A stretch of DNA of 64,000 nt, taken from contig NZ_JAEKEZ010000029.1 in NCBI RefSeq assembly GCF_016650815.1, positions 496,001 through 560,000 of the forward strand, in the 5' to 3' direction. This document shows, one piece after another, positions 16,996 through 25,439 of the stretch. A program made the translations under genes and the position numbers. The stretch comes from Pseudomonas sp. TH31 (GTDB taxonomy: Bacteria; Pseudomonadota; Gammaproteobacteria; Pseudomonadales; Pseudomonadaceae). Position 1 is the first letter of the stretch; every line of letters starts with the position of its first letter. Under the pieces are notes generated by a model. It saw only the letters and a program-made list of their open reading frames with translations. It ran no database searches and had not been told where the DNA came from.

Positions 16996-19842
16996 ATGGC
17001 GCAGCAGTATCAACCGGGGCAACGCTGGATTAGTGACAGCGAAGCCGAGCTGGGTTTAGGCACCGTTCTGGCACAGGACGGCCGCTTGTTGACCGTGCTC
17101 TATCCGGCCACTGGCGACACTCGTCAGTACGCGCTACGGAATGCGCCCCTCACACGTGTGCGGTTCTCGCCGGGTGACTCGATCACTCACTTCGAAGGCT
17201 GGAAACTGACCGTACAGCAAGTCGACGATGTCGATGGCCTGCTGGTCTACCACGGCCTCAACGCGCAGAACGAAGCGGTCACCCTGCCGGAAACCCAACT
17301 GTCGAACTTCATTCAGTTCCGTCTGGCCAGCGACCGTCTGTTCGCCGGGCAGATCGACCCACTGGCCTGGTTCTCCCTGCGTTATCACACGCTGGAACAC
17401 ACCAGCCGTCAGTTGCAGTCTTCCCTCTGGGGCCTGGGTGGCGTGCGCGCTCAACCCATCGCGCACCAGTTGCACATCGCCCGTGAAGTCGCCGACCGTA
17501 TCGCGCCACGGGTTTTGCTGGCGGACGAAGTAGGTTTGGGTAAAACCATCGAAGCCGGCCTGGTGATCCATCGCCAGCTGCTCTCGGGCCGCGCCAACCG
17601 CGTGCTGATCCTGGTTCCAGAGAACCTGCAGCACCAGTGGCTGGTGGAAATGCGCCGCCGCTTCAACCTGCAAGTCGCGCTGTTCGACGAAGAACGCTTC
17701 ATCGAAAGCGATGCCGCCAACCCGTTCGAAGACACCCAGCTCGCACTGGTTGCACTGGAATGGCTGGTGGACGACGAAAAGGCCCAGGACGCGCTGTTCG
17801 CTGCCGGTTGGGACTTGCTGGTCGTCGACGAAGCCCACCACCTGGTGTGGCACGAAGAAAAGGCCAGCCCGGAATACTCGCTGGTTGAACAATTGGCCGA
17901 AGTCATTCCCGGCGTGCTGTTGCTGACCGCCACCCCGGAACAACTCGGCCAGGACAGCCACTTCGCCCGCCTGCGCCTGCTCGACCCGAACCGTTTCCAT
18001 GACCTGCACGCCTTCCGCGCCGAGAGCGAAAACTATCGCCCGGTGGCCGAAGCCGTTCAGGAGTTACTGGACAAGGGGCGCCTGTCGCCTGAAGCGCACA
18101 AGACCATTCACGGTTTCCTCGGCAACGAAGGCGAAGCGCTGCTGACCGCCGTCAACGATGGCGACGCCGAAGCCAGCGCCCGTCTGGTGCGCGAGCTGCT
18201 CGACCGCCACGGCACCGGCCGCGTTTTGTTCCGTAACACCCGCGCCGCCGTGCAGGGTTTCCCGGAACGTAAACTGCACCCGTACCCGCTGCCGTGCCCG
18301 GACGAATACCTCGAACTGCCGCTGGGCGATCACGCCGAGCTGTACCCGGAAGTCAGCTTCCAGGCTCAGCCGGACGCCAACGAAGAAGAACGCTGGTGGA
18401 AATTCGACCCGCGCGTCGAGTGGCTGATCGATCAACTGAAAATGCTCAAGCGCACCAAAGTGCTGGTGATCTGCGCCCACGCCGAAACCGCCATGGACCT
18501 GGAAGACGCCTTGCGCGTGCGCTCCGGCATTCCTGCGACGGTGTTCCACGAGGGCATGAACATCCTCGAACGTGACCGCGCCGCCGCCTACTTCGCTGAT
18601 GAAGAGTTTGGCGCGCAAGTGCTGATCTGCTCGGAAATCGGCAGCGAAGGTCGCAACTTCCAGTTCTCGCACCACCTGGTGCTGTTCGATCTGCCGGCGC
18701 ACCCGGACTTGCTCGAACAACGGATCGGTCGTCTGGACCGGATCGGCCAGAAGCACATCATTGAGCTGCACGTGCCGTACCTGGAAACCAGCCCGCAAGA
18801 GCGGCTGTTCCAGTGGTACCACGAAGCGCTGAACGCGTTCCTCAACACTTGCCCGACCGGCAACGCCTTGCAGCATCAGTTCGGCCCACGCCTGCTGCCG
18901 CTGCTGGAAAACGCCGACGACGGCGAGTGGCAAGCGCTGATCGACGAGGCCCGCGGCGAGCGTGAACGTCTGGAAGCCGAACTGCACACTGGTCGCGACC
19001 GTTTGCTGGAACTCAACTCCGGCGGTTCGGGCGAAGGCGATGCGCTGGTCGAGGACATCCTTGAGCAAGACGATCAGTTCGCCCTGCCGATCTACATGGA
19101 AACCCTGTTCGACGCGTTCGGCATCGACAGCGAAGACCACTCGGAAAACGCGCTGATTCTCAAGCCGAGCGAAAAAATGCTCGACGCCAGTTTCCCGCTG
19201 GGCGACGACGAAGGCGTAACCATCACTTACGACCGTAACCAGGCGCTGTCTCGCGAAGACATGCAGTTCATCACCTGGGAGCACCCGATGGTGCAGGGCG
19301 GCATGGACCTGGTGTTGTCCGGTTCGATGGGCAACACCGCCGTGGCGCTGATCAAGAACAAGGCGCTGAAACCTGGCACCGTGTTGCTGGAACTGCTCTA
19401 CGTCAGCGAAGTGGTTGCACCGCGCTCGCTGCAACTGGGCCGTTACCTGCCGCCGGCCGCCCTGCGCTGCCTGCTCGACGCCAATGGCAACGACCTGTCG
19501 GGCCGAGTGTCGTTCGAAACCCTGAACGACCAACTGGAAAGCGTGCCACGCGCCAGCGCCAACAAGTTCGTCCAGGCTCAGCGCGATCAACTGACGCCAC
19601 GGATCAACGCCGGCGAAGAGAAAATCGCCCCACGCCACGCCGAACGTGTGGCTGAGGCGCAACGTCGTCTGGCCGCCGATACCGACGAAGAACTGGCGCG
19701 CCTGACCGCGCTGCAAGCGGTCAACCCGACCGTGCGCGACAGCGAACTGGTGGCCCTGCGCAATCAGCGCGAGCAAGGTTTGGCCATGCTCGACAAGGCT
19801 GCGCTGCGACTGGAAGCGATTCGGGTGTTGGTGGCGGGTTAA
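16996..19842 (+). CDS. rapA: RNA polymerase-associated ATPase RapA
   Basis: A Swi2/Snf2 ATPase that recycles RNA polymerase. It is 948 aa, the family length. The order is: N-terminal Tudor-like domains (to about residue 110), helicase lobe 1 with Walker A LADEVGLGKT (175-184) and DEAH box (278-281), lobe 2 with SEIGSEGRNFQFSHHLV and QRIGRLDRIGQ, then C-terminal RapA domains. It stands alone, with an 8-base gap from a good GGTGGGAG ribosome site region and a strong terminator after the stop. Confidence 0.97.
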   Translation: MAQQYQPGQRWISDSEAELGLGTVLAQDGRLLTVLYPATGDTRQYALRNAPLTRVRFSPGDSITHFEGWKLTVQQVDDVDGLLVYHGLNAQNEAVTLPETQLSNFIQFRLASDRLFAGQIDPLAWFSLRYHTLEHTSRQLQSSLWGLGGVRAQPIAHQLHIAREVADRIAPRVLLADEVGLGKTIEAGLVIHRQLLSGRANRVLILVPENLQHQWLVEMRRRFNLQVALFDEERFIESDAANPFEDTQLALVALEWLVDDEKAQDALFAAGWDLLVVDEAHHLVWHEEKASPEYSLVEQLAEVIPGVLLLTATPEQLGQDSHFARLRLLDPNRFHDLHAFRAESENYRPVAEAVQELLDKGRLSPEAHKTIHGFLGNEGEALLTAVNDGDAEASARLVRELLDRHGTGRVLFRNTRAAVQGFPERKLHPYPLPCPDEYLELPLGDHAELYPEVSFQAQPDANEEERWWKFDPRVEWLIDQLKMLKRTKVLVICAHAETAMDLEDALRVRSGIPATVFHEGMNILERDRAAAYFADEEFGAQVLICSEIGSEGRNFQFSHHLVLFDLPAHPDLLEQRIGRLDRIGQKHIIELHVPYLETSPQERLFQWYHEALNAFLNTCPTGNALQHQFGPRLLPLLENADDGEWQALIDEARGERERLEAELHTGRDRLLELNSGGSGEGDALVEDILEQDDQFALPIYMETLFDAFGIDSEDHSENALILKPSEKMLDASFPLGDDEGVTITYDRNQALSREDMQFITWEHPMVQGGMDLVLSGSMGNTAVALIKNKALKPGTVLLELLYVSEVVAPRSLQLGRYLPPAALRCLLDANGNDLSGRVSFETLNDQLESVPRASANKFVQAQRDQLTPRINAGEEKIAPRHAERVAEAQRRLAADTDEELARLTALQAVNPTVRDSELVALRNQREQGLAMLDKAALRLEAIRVLVAG

Positions 19843-19862
19843 TCGCCCTCGCCTACCCCGTA

Positions 19863-19904
19863 GAAACAAATAAGGCCCGCAGCGATGCGGGCCTTATTTG
19901 TTTC
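19863..19904. terminator. Bidirectional terminator after rapA
   Basis: A near-perfect 19-nt stem (GAAACAAATAAGGCCCGCA with its complement) around a GCGA tetraloop. A- and T-rich flanks on both sides would let it serve rapA and the convergent MFS gene. Confidence 0.9.
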
Positions 19905-19955
19905 TGTAGGTTTGCGGTGACACAGATGACGCCGCGTTCGGACGATCTTTTGATC

Positions 19956-21305
19956 TTATGCCGTCACCACCTCGATCTGCGGTTCAACCACCGCCACCAA
20001 CCCGTCCTTCATCCGCTTGGCATCGCGCACAAAACACCGCGACGCCATAAACAGAAACACCATGGTGAAAAACAGCGCCACCGGGATCAGGTACATCGCG
20101 TCATGCAGCCCAACAGCCTTGAATACCTCGGTCATCTGCCCGGCACCTTCCGCCAGCATCGCCGAGTGGGCAAAGTGATCGGATAAGCCTCCGACCACTA
20201 CCGGCCCCAAACCGCCACCCAACAAATACAACCCGGCAAAGAACAACGCCATGGCCGTGGCCCGCAGGCGCGGTTCGACCACGTCCTGAATCGCCGTATA
20301 AACGCAGGTGTAGAAGTTGTAGGCAAACAGCCAACCGAGACTGAACACTGCGACAAACACGCCAATTTCAATGCGCCCGGCATGCAGCGCCCACGCTGTG
20401 CACAGCGTCGAGATGATCAAACTGAACGCGGCAAACAACAGTCGCCCATTGGCCACACGCTGGTGAATCTTGTCGGCGATCCAGCCGCCCAGGGTCAAAC
20501 CGAACAGCCCGGTCACGCCGACGATCACCCCGGTCGCCACCGCCGCTTCCTGCAACGGCATCAGGAAATAGCGTTGCAGCATCGGCACCAGGAACGAGTT
20601 GCAGGCATACGTCGCGAAGTTGAAGCACAGCCCCGCCAGTACCAGCCAGAGGAAGGTCGGCACCGCCAGCACTCGACGGATCGGCCGGCCCACGCGCTCC
20701 TGGGACACTTGCACGCTTTCCGCCGCACCGCGTTTCGGTTCTTTAATGAAGAACATGAAGATCGCCAGGATCAACCCCGGCACCGCCGCGATAAAGAACG
20801 GTGCGCGCCAGCTATCGAAAGCCTTGACCATCGCGCCGATGGTGAAGAACGCCAGCAGCAGCCCCAGCGGCAGCCCGAGCATGAAAATCCCCATGGCCCG
20901 CGCCCGACGGTGAGCCGGGAACAGGTCGCCGATCAGCGAGTTGGCGGCTGGCGCATAACTGGCTTCACCGATGCCGATGCCCATGCGCACCAGCAGGAAG
21001 CCCCAGAAACTGCCGACCAGGCCATTGACCGCCGTCAGCCCGCTCCACACCGCCAGGCCCCAGCCCATTAACTTGCTGCGCGAACCGGTATCGGCCATGC
21101 GCCCCAACGGCAGGCCGGCAATGGCGTAGACGATGGTGAACGCGGTGCCGATGATCCCAAGCTGAAAGTCGCTGAGGTGCCATTCCTTACGGATGGGTTC
21201 AATGATGATGGCGGGGATGGTGCGGTCGAAGAAGTTGAACAGGTTAGCCAGGAACAGCAGGAACAGAATGCGCCAGGCATTCGCCGCTTGGGTCGAGTTC
21301 TGCAT
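19956..21305 (-). CDS. MFS transporter, spinster-like
   Basis: A 449-aa inner-membrane protein with about 12 TM segments. NLFNFFDRTIPAIIIEPIRKEWHLSDFQLGIIGTAF at the N-terminus and LVRMGIGIGEASYAPAANSLIGD are typical of the spinster-like MFS branch (R-x-x-x-GxGEA pattern). The substrate cannot be read from sequence; organic acids are common for bacterial members. It is transcribed alone, convergent with rapA; no regulator is adjacent. Confidence 0.87.
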   Translation of the reverse strand: MQNSTQAANAWRILFLLFLANLFNFFDRTIPAIIIEPIRKEWHLSDFQLGIIGTAFTIVYAIAGLPLGRMADTGSRSKLMGWGLAVWSGLTAVNGLVGSFWGFLLVRMGIGIGEASYAPAANSLIGDLFPAHRRARAMGIFMLGLPLGLLLAFFTIGAMVKAFDSWRAPFFIAAVPGLILAIFMFFIKEPKRGAAESVQVSQERVGRPIRRVLAVPTFLWLVLAGLCFNFATYACNSFLVPMLQRYFLMPLQEAAVATGVIVGVTGLFGLTLGGWIADKIHQRVANGRLLFAAFSLIISTLCTAWALHAGRIEIGVFVAVFSLGWLFAYNFYTCVYTAIQDVVEPRLRATAMALFFAGLYLLGGGLGPVVVGGLSDHFAHSAMLAEGAGQMTEVFKAVGLHDAMYLIPVALFFTMVFLFMASRCFVRDAKRMKDGLVAVVEPQIEVVTA

Positions 21306-21444
21306 GGGGTCCGTCTCTTTTATTATTATGAAGGCTTCGCTGCCCCCGGTATCTGCAATCTAGTCAGGCGCGCGCGGCGTGTCTGTGATCATTCGCCAGC
21401 CTGATATCAGGCCATCGCAACCGAGCCCGTCCAAACTCGACAAA

Positions 21445-21541
21445 CCCTGTGGGAGCGAGCCTTCTCGCGAAAGCGGTGGCCCCGTCGCCATCTATATTGA
21501 ATGTGCCGGCCTTCTTCGCGAGCAGGCTCGCTCCCACAGGG
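21445..21541. repeat. REP/REPIN palindrome
   Basis: GTGGGAGCGAGCCTTCTCGCGAA faces TTCGCGAGCAGGCTCGCTCCCAC across about 45 bases in the upstream region of the MFS gene. Confidence 0.85.
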
Positions 21542-21676
21542 GATTTTGGTGTTTTGAGGAGTCCGACCGGTTGCTTGAAAATACCTCTACGCCCCCCTTC
21601 CAAACCCCAAGGCGAAGCCTAGAATAGCGGCCTTGTCTGCCCCACCGTGTCCCCCATCCCTCTTTGACTATCGCCC

Positions 21677-22028
21677 ATGTCCGAAGCCAGTCCGTGTCTG
21701 AATTGCGGTGCCTGCTGTTCTCATTTTCGCGTGTCTTTTTCTGGGGTGAATGCACCTCGGCGGGGGTACGGTGCCCGACGAGCTAGTCGCACCGATCAGC
21801 CCCAGCAGGGTCGCCATGCTCGGCACCGACTGCAAACCCACCCGCTGCATCGGGTTGGTCGGCGAGGTCGGCAGTACCGTGCAGTGCTCGATTTACGACC
21901 GGCGTTCCAGCACTTGCCGGGAGTTCGATGCGTCCTGGGCCAATGGCGAGGCGAACGTGGATTGCGATGCGGCGCGAGCAGCATTCGGCCTGCCGGCGCT
22001 GCAACCCGAGTTCGAAATAGCGGTTTGA
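21677..22028 (+). CDS. YkgJ-family cysteine-cluster protein (two frameshifts)
   Basis: A predicted Zn/Fe-chelating cysteine-cluster protein. It opens MSEASPCLNCGACCSHFRVSF and continues, two frames later, as GGTVPDELVAPISPSRVAMLG to the end. Two bases are missing: one T in the run at 21736-21740 and one G in 21762-21766. Restored length is 117 aa, with cysteines in CLNCGACC and later C-x(4)-C, C and C positions. The middle piece then reads FFWGECTSAGGTVP, as in relatives. It is a single gene; cellular role unknown. Confidence 0.82.
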
Positions 22029-22175
22029 ACTGAGCGCTTGAGGCTTAGTGCCAATCGCTATCGACTCTATGCCAAAATCATTAGAGTCACCGTGCCATCA
22101 CGCCTTGCGCTCTGCCCATGACCTCTATACTCCAAAGCATTCGCCAGCGCTCATGGCGCAGAGACGGGGCATGCT

Positions 22176-24458
22176 ATGGAGTGGCTTGGTTTGCAGTTCA
22201 TTACCGAGCTGCCGCAGAACGGGCAGGTCATCCTCAACTGTACGTACAACCCCTTTCTGGTGCTGTTGGCCTACGTAGTGGCCTGTGCGGCCGGTTTCGC
22301 CACACTGGACATGACCGAACGGGTCGGCCACGTGGAAAAGTCCGGATCCCAGCGGCTCTGGCGCTGGGTCGGTGCCGGGTGCCTGGCCGGCGGGATCTGG
22401 GCCATGCATTTCATCAGCATGCTGGCGTTCCAGGCGCCGATCGAAATTCACTACCAGCTGCCCATCACCTTGCTCTCGCTGTTATTCGCCCTGACCGCCT
22501 CGTGGCTGGCCATGCACACACTCAGCCGTGCGCATCTGAATTTCTGGCAATACCTGCGAGCCGCGATCTGGATCGGATTGGGCATCGCGACCATGCACTA
22601 TGTGGGGATGGCCGCCATGCGTTCGGCGGCGACGGCTTATTACCACCCAGCCCTGTTTGCGCTTTCCATCGTGATCGCGATTGGCGCCAGCCTCGCCGCG
22701 CTGTTGATTTCCAGTCACCTGCGCGATGGCAACGGCACGTTTCATCAACTGCTCAAACTCACCGCCAGCCTGGTGCTTGGAGCCGGCATCGTCAGCATGC
22801 ATTTCACCGGCATGGCTGCGTTAAGTCTGGCGCTGCCCGTCAACAGCCTGCCAACGCTGCCCACTGAAAACAGCCATCTGCAACTGGGGCTGACGGTGGC
22901 GATCATGACCCTGCTGATCATCGGCAGCTGCATCAGCGCGGCATTGGCCGACAAGAAACTGCAAGACAAGGAACACGACCTGCGCCGGGTCAACGCCCTG
23001 CTCAGCCAACTGGACCAGGCGCGCATGTCGCTGCAACAGGTGGCGCACTATGACGCCCTGACCAACTTGATCAACCGCCGCGGCTTCAATCAGATCTTTG
23101 CCGAGAAGCTGATCGAGAAAACCAACGAGGGCGGCATGCTCGCGGTGATGTTCCTCGACATCGACCACTTCAAACGCATCAACGACAGCCTCGGCCACGA
23201 CGCCGGCGACGAGTTGCTCAAAGTGCTGGCCGGGCACATCAAGGGTGCGGTGCGCAGCCACGACGATGTGGTGGCGCGTTTCGGCGGCGACGAGTTCTGC
23301 ATCCTCATCGGTCTGTACGACCGCGAAGAAGCCCGGCACATGGCCCAGCGCATCATGCTGAAAATGAAGGACCCCATCGAGTTGTCGGGACGGCGCATGG
23401 TCATGACCACCAGCATCGGTATCAGCCTGTTCCCCGAAGACGGCACGACCTGCGAAGACCTGCTGAAAAACGCCGACCTGGCGCTGTATCAATCCAAGGG
23501 CGGCGGCCGCAACAGCCTGCACTTCTTCAGTTCGAACCTCAGAACCCGGGCCACCCTGGAGCTGCAACTGGAGGAAGAGTTGCGCCATGCGCTGCGCGAA
23601 GACACCGGGCTGATGCTGTATTACCAACCGATCTACGATCTGAAAACCGGCCAGGTCACCAAGCTTGAAGCACTGATTCGCTGGCAACACCCGACTCACG
23701 GTTTGCTCACGCCGGACCGGTTTATCGCCATTGCCGAAGCCAACGGATTGATCACAGACCTGGACAACTGGGTGCTGCGCAAAGCCTGTGAAGACTTGGG
23801 CGAATTATCCCGCAACGGCTGTGAAGAGTTGAAGATTGCAGTGAACTGCTCACCGATTAACCTGGCGCGCGAAGAACTGGCTGACGAAATCGAGCACGCC
23901 CTGCGCGTAACCGGAGTAGAACCCCAGCGTCTGGAGCTGGAAGTCACGGAAAACGCGCTGATGGGCAATATCGCCAACACCCTGGTGCTGCTGCGGCAGA
24001 TCCGCGCCCTCGGCGTGTCGCTGTCGATCGACGATTTCGGCACCGGCTATTCTTCCCTGGCTTACCTCAAGCGCCTGCCGCTGAACACCCTGAAAATTGA
24101 TCGCTCGTTCATCCAGGACATCCCCAAGGCCACCCAGGACATGGAAATCGTCCAGGCGATTATCGTCATGGCGCATACCCTGCATTTGCAGGTGGTCACC
24201 GAAGGCGTCGAGACCTTCGAGCAATACGAGTTTCTCGAACGCCACGGCTGCGATTTCGTCCAGGGCTACCTGCTCAGCCGTCCGGTACCGCTGGAGGAGT
24301 TACGCCCGGTACTGGACGAAATCAACCAGCGCAAGCATGCGCACACGTTCAATCCGCTGAACCTGGCTCGCGGTATAACTGCACTAACGTTGACGGATCC
24401 TTTTCCAAAAAGCCCTGGCCCCCATGCAGGCGCATCAGTTGTGCGGCCAATCCGCTGA
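22176..24458 (+). CDS. MHYT-GGDEF-EAL membrane c-di-GMP enzyme (MucR/NbdA-like)
   Basis: A 760-aa inner-membrane signalling protein that could make and/or degrade cyclic-di-GMP. Seven TM helices (residues 25-255) carry three MHYT motifs (MHFI 77-80, MHYV 140-143, MHFT 208-211), thought to bind copper and sense O2 or NO. A GGDEF domain follows (GGDEF at 370-374, intact), then EAL (EAL 498-500, with DDFGTGYSS, KIDRSFI and EGVET all present), so both activities are plausible. P. aeruginosa MucR has the same layout. The last codons overlap the convergent dehydrogenase gene by 110 bases. Confidence 0.93.
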   Translation: MEWLGLQFITELPQNGQVILNCTYNPFLVLLAYVVACAAGFATLDMTERVGHVEKSGSQRLWRWVGAGCLAGGIWAMHFISMLAFQAPIEIHYQLPITLLSLLFALTASWLAMHTLSRAHLNFWQYLRAAIWIGLGIATMHYVGMAAMRSAATAYYHPALFALSIVIAIGASLAALLISSHLRDGNGTFHQLLKLTASLVLGAGIVSMHFTGMAALSLALPVNSLPTLPTENSHLQLGLTVAIMTLLIIGSCISAALADKKLQDKEHDLRRVNALLSQLDQARMSLQQVAHYDALTNLINRRGFNQIFAEKLIEKTNEGGMLAVMFLDIDHFKRINDSLGHDAGDELLKVLAGHIKGAVRSHDDVVARFGGDEFCILIGLYDREEARHMAQRIMLKMKDPIELSGRRMVMTTSIGISLFPEDGTTCEDLLKNADLALYQSKGGGRNSLHFFSSNLRTRATLELQLEEELRHALREDTGLMLYYQPIYDLKTGQVTKLEALIRWQHPTHGLLTPDRFIAIAEANGLITDLDNWVLRKACEDLGELSRNGCEELKIAVNCSPINLAREELADEIEHALRVTGVEPQRLELEVTENALMGNIANTLVLLRQIRALGVSLSIDDFGTGYSSLAYLKRLPLNTLKIDRSFIQDIPKATQDMEIVQAIIVMAHTLHLQVVTEGVETFEQYEFLERHGCDFVQGYLLSRPVPLEELRPVLDEINQRKHAHTFNPLNLARGITALTLTDPFPKSPGPHAGASVVRPIR

Positions 24459-25245
24459 TCGGCGTGGCCGAGCCTTGTTCGCGCGAGAACTTCACCGCAG
24501 TGTCGAGGTCCTTGAGCAGCGTGCGCACGTGCCATTTCACCGGTTCGAAACGGCTTTGCGCCATTTGCGGGGCGAGGATCTGCAACGGTTTTGAGTCAGC
24601 AAAACCGCCGGCCAGCGCTTCGGCGATCAGGCTGGCGTCAACGCCGGAACGTTCGGCCAACGCCACGACTTCGGCGATCACCAGTGCATTGCAGGCGACG
24701 ATCATCTGATTGCAAGCCTTGGTCACCTGGCCGGCTCCGACAGCACCCATATGCGTCACGCGTTGGCCAAGGGTCAGCAAAACCTGGCGCACGCGTTCAA
24801 GATCCGCCGCGTCACCGCCGACCATGATCGCCAGACTGCCCGCTTCGGCACCCACCACCCCGCCCGACACCGGCGTATCCAGCCACCTCATGCCGGTTTT
24901 GCTGGCAAGTTCTGTCGCCATTTCCCGCGTGGCGGTGGGCTCAAGGCTGGAAAAATCCACCAGCAACTGGCCATTTTTCCCACGTCCGGCAACACCGCCC
25001 GGGCCAAATACCACCTCACGTACCACCGCCGTGTCCGCCAGGCACAGCATCACCACATCCGCGTGTTGGCACAGTTCGGCGGGCGTCACGACCTGCCGTG
25101 CACCGGCCTCGACCAGCGGCGCGCACTTGTCCGGATTGCGGTTCCACACCGTCAGCGGATAGCCAGCGGCCAGCAGACGCCGGCACATCGGCAAGCCCAT
25201 CAAGCCGATCCCGGCGAACCCCAGTGAAGGTAACGCGGCCATCAT
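24349..25245 (-). CDS. NAD(P)-dependent beta-hydroxyacid dehydrogenase
   Basis: A 298-aa member of the 3-hydroxyisobutyrate dehydrogenase/tartronate semialdehyde reductase family. The N-terminal Rossmann motif GFAGIGLMGLPM, substrate motif DTPVSGGVVGAEAGSLAIMVGG and catalytic Lys in GAGQVTKACNQ are intact. Two adjacent ATGs follow an AGGAGG site; either may be used. The exact substrate (3-hydroxyisobutyrate, tartronate semialdehyde or another) cannot be decided: no valine- or glycerate-pathway genes are adjacent. It runs divergently from the tubulin-like gene. Confidence 0.88.
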   Translation of the reverse strand: MMAALPSLGFAGIGLMGLPMCRRLLAAGYPLTVWNRNPDKCAPLVEAGARQVVTPAELCQHADVVMLCLADTAVVREVVFGPGGVAGRGKNGQLLVDFSSLEPTATREMATELASKTGMRWLDTPVSGGVVGAEAGSLAIMVGGDAADLERVRQVLLTLGQRVTHMGAVGAGQVTKACNQMIVACNALVIAEVVALAERSGVDASLIAEALAGGFADSKPLQILAPQMAQSRFEPVKWHVRTLLKDLDTAVKFSREQGSATPISGLAAQLMRLHGGQGFLEKDPSTLVQLYREPGSAD

Positions 25246-25439
25246 TTTGCCTCCTTTTGATTAAAGATCGCCGAATACTGGCCGATTCATCATGACTCAG
25301 GAAAGGACTCCCCCGAGCGATACGCAGGCTTTGGCCCTGTCGCCTGGGCAATACACGCGCAACAAGACGCGAGATCCCATTTCGTGAGGTTCGATGACCG
25401 CGTGTCGTCGAGTCAACCAGTCCAAGTACATGGCGCACA

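Noticed and set aside
18064..19869. Long open frame on the minus strand opposite rapA (601 aa)
   Set aside because: It is a shadow of rapA: low-complexity His/Gln/Val-rich translation typical of an antisense frame in GC-rich DNA, no ribosome site, no recognisable domain.
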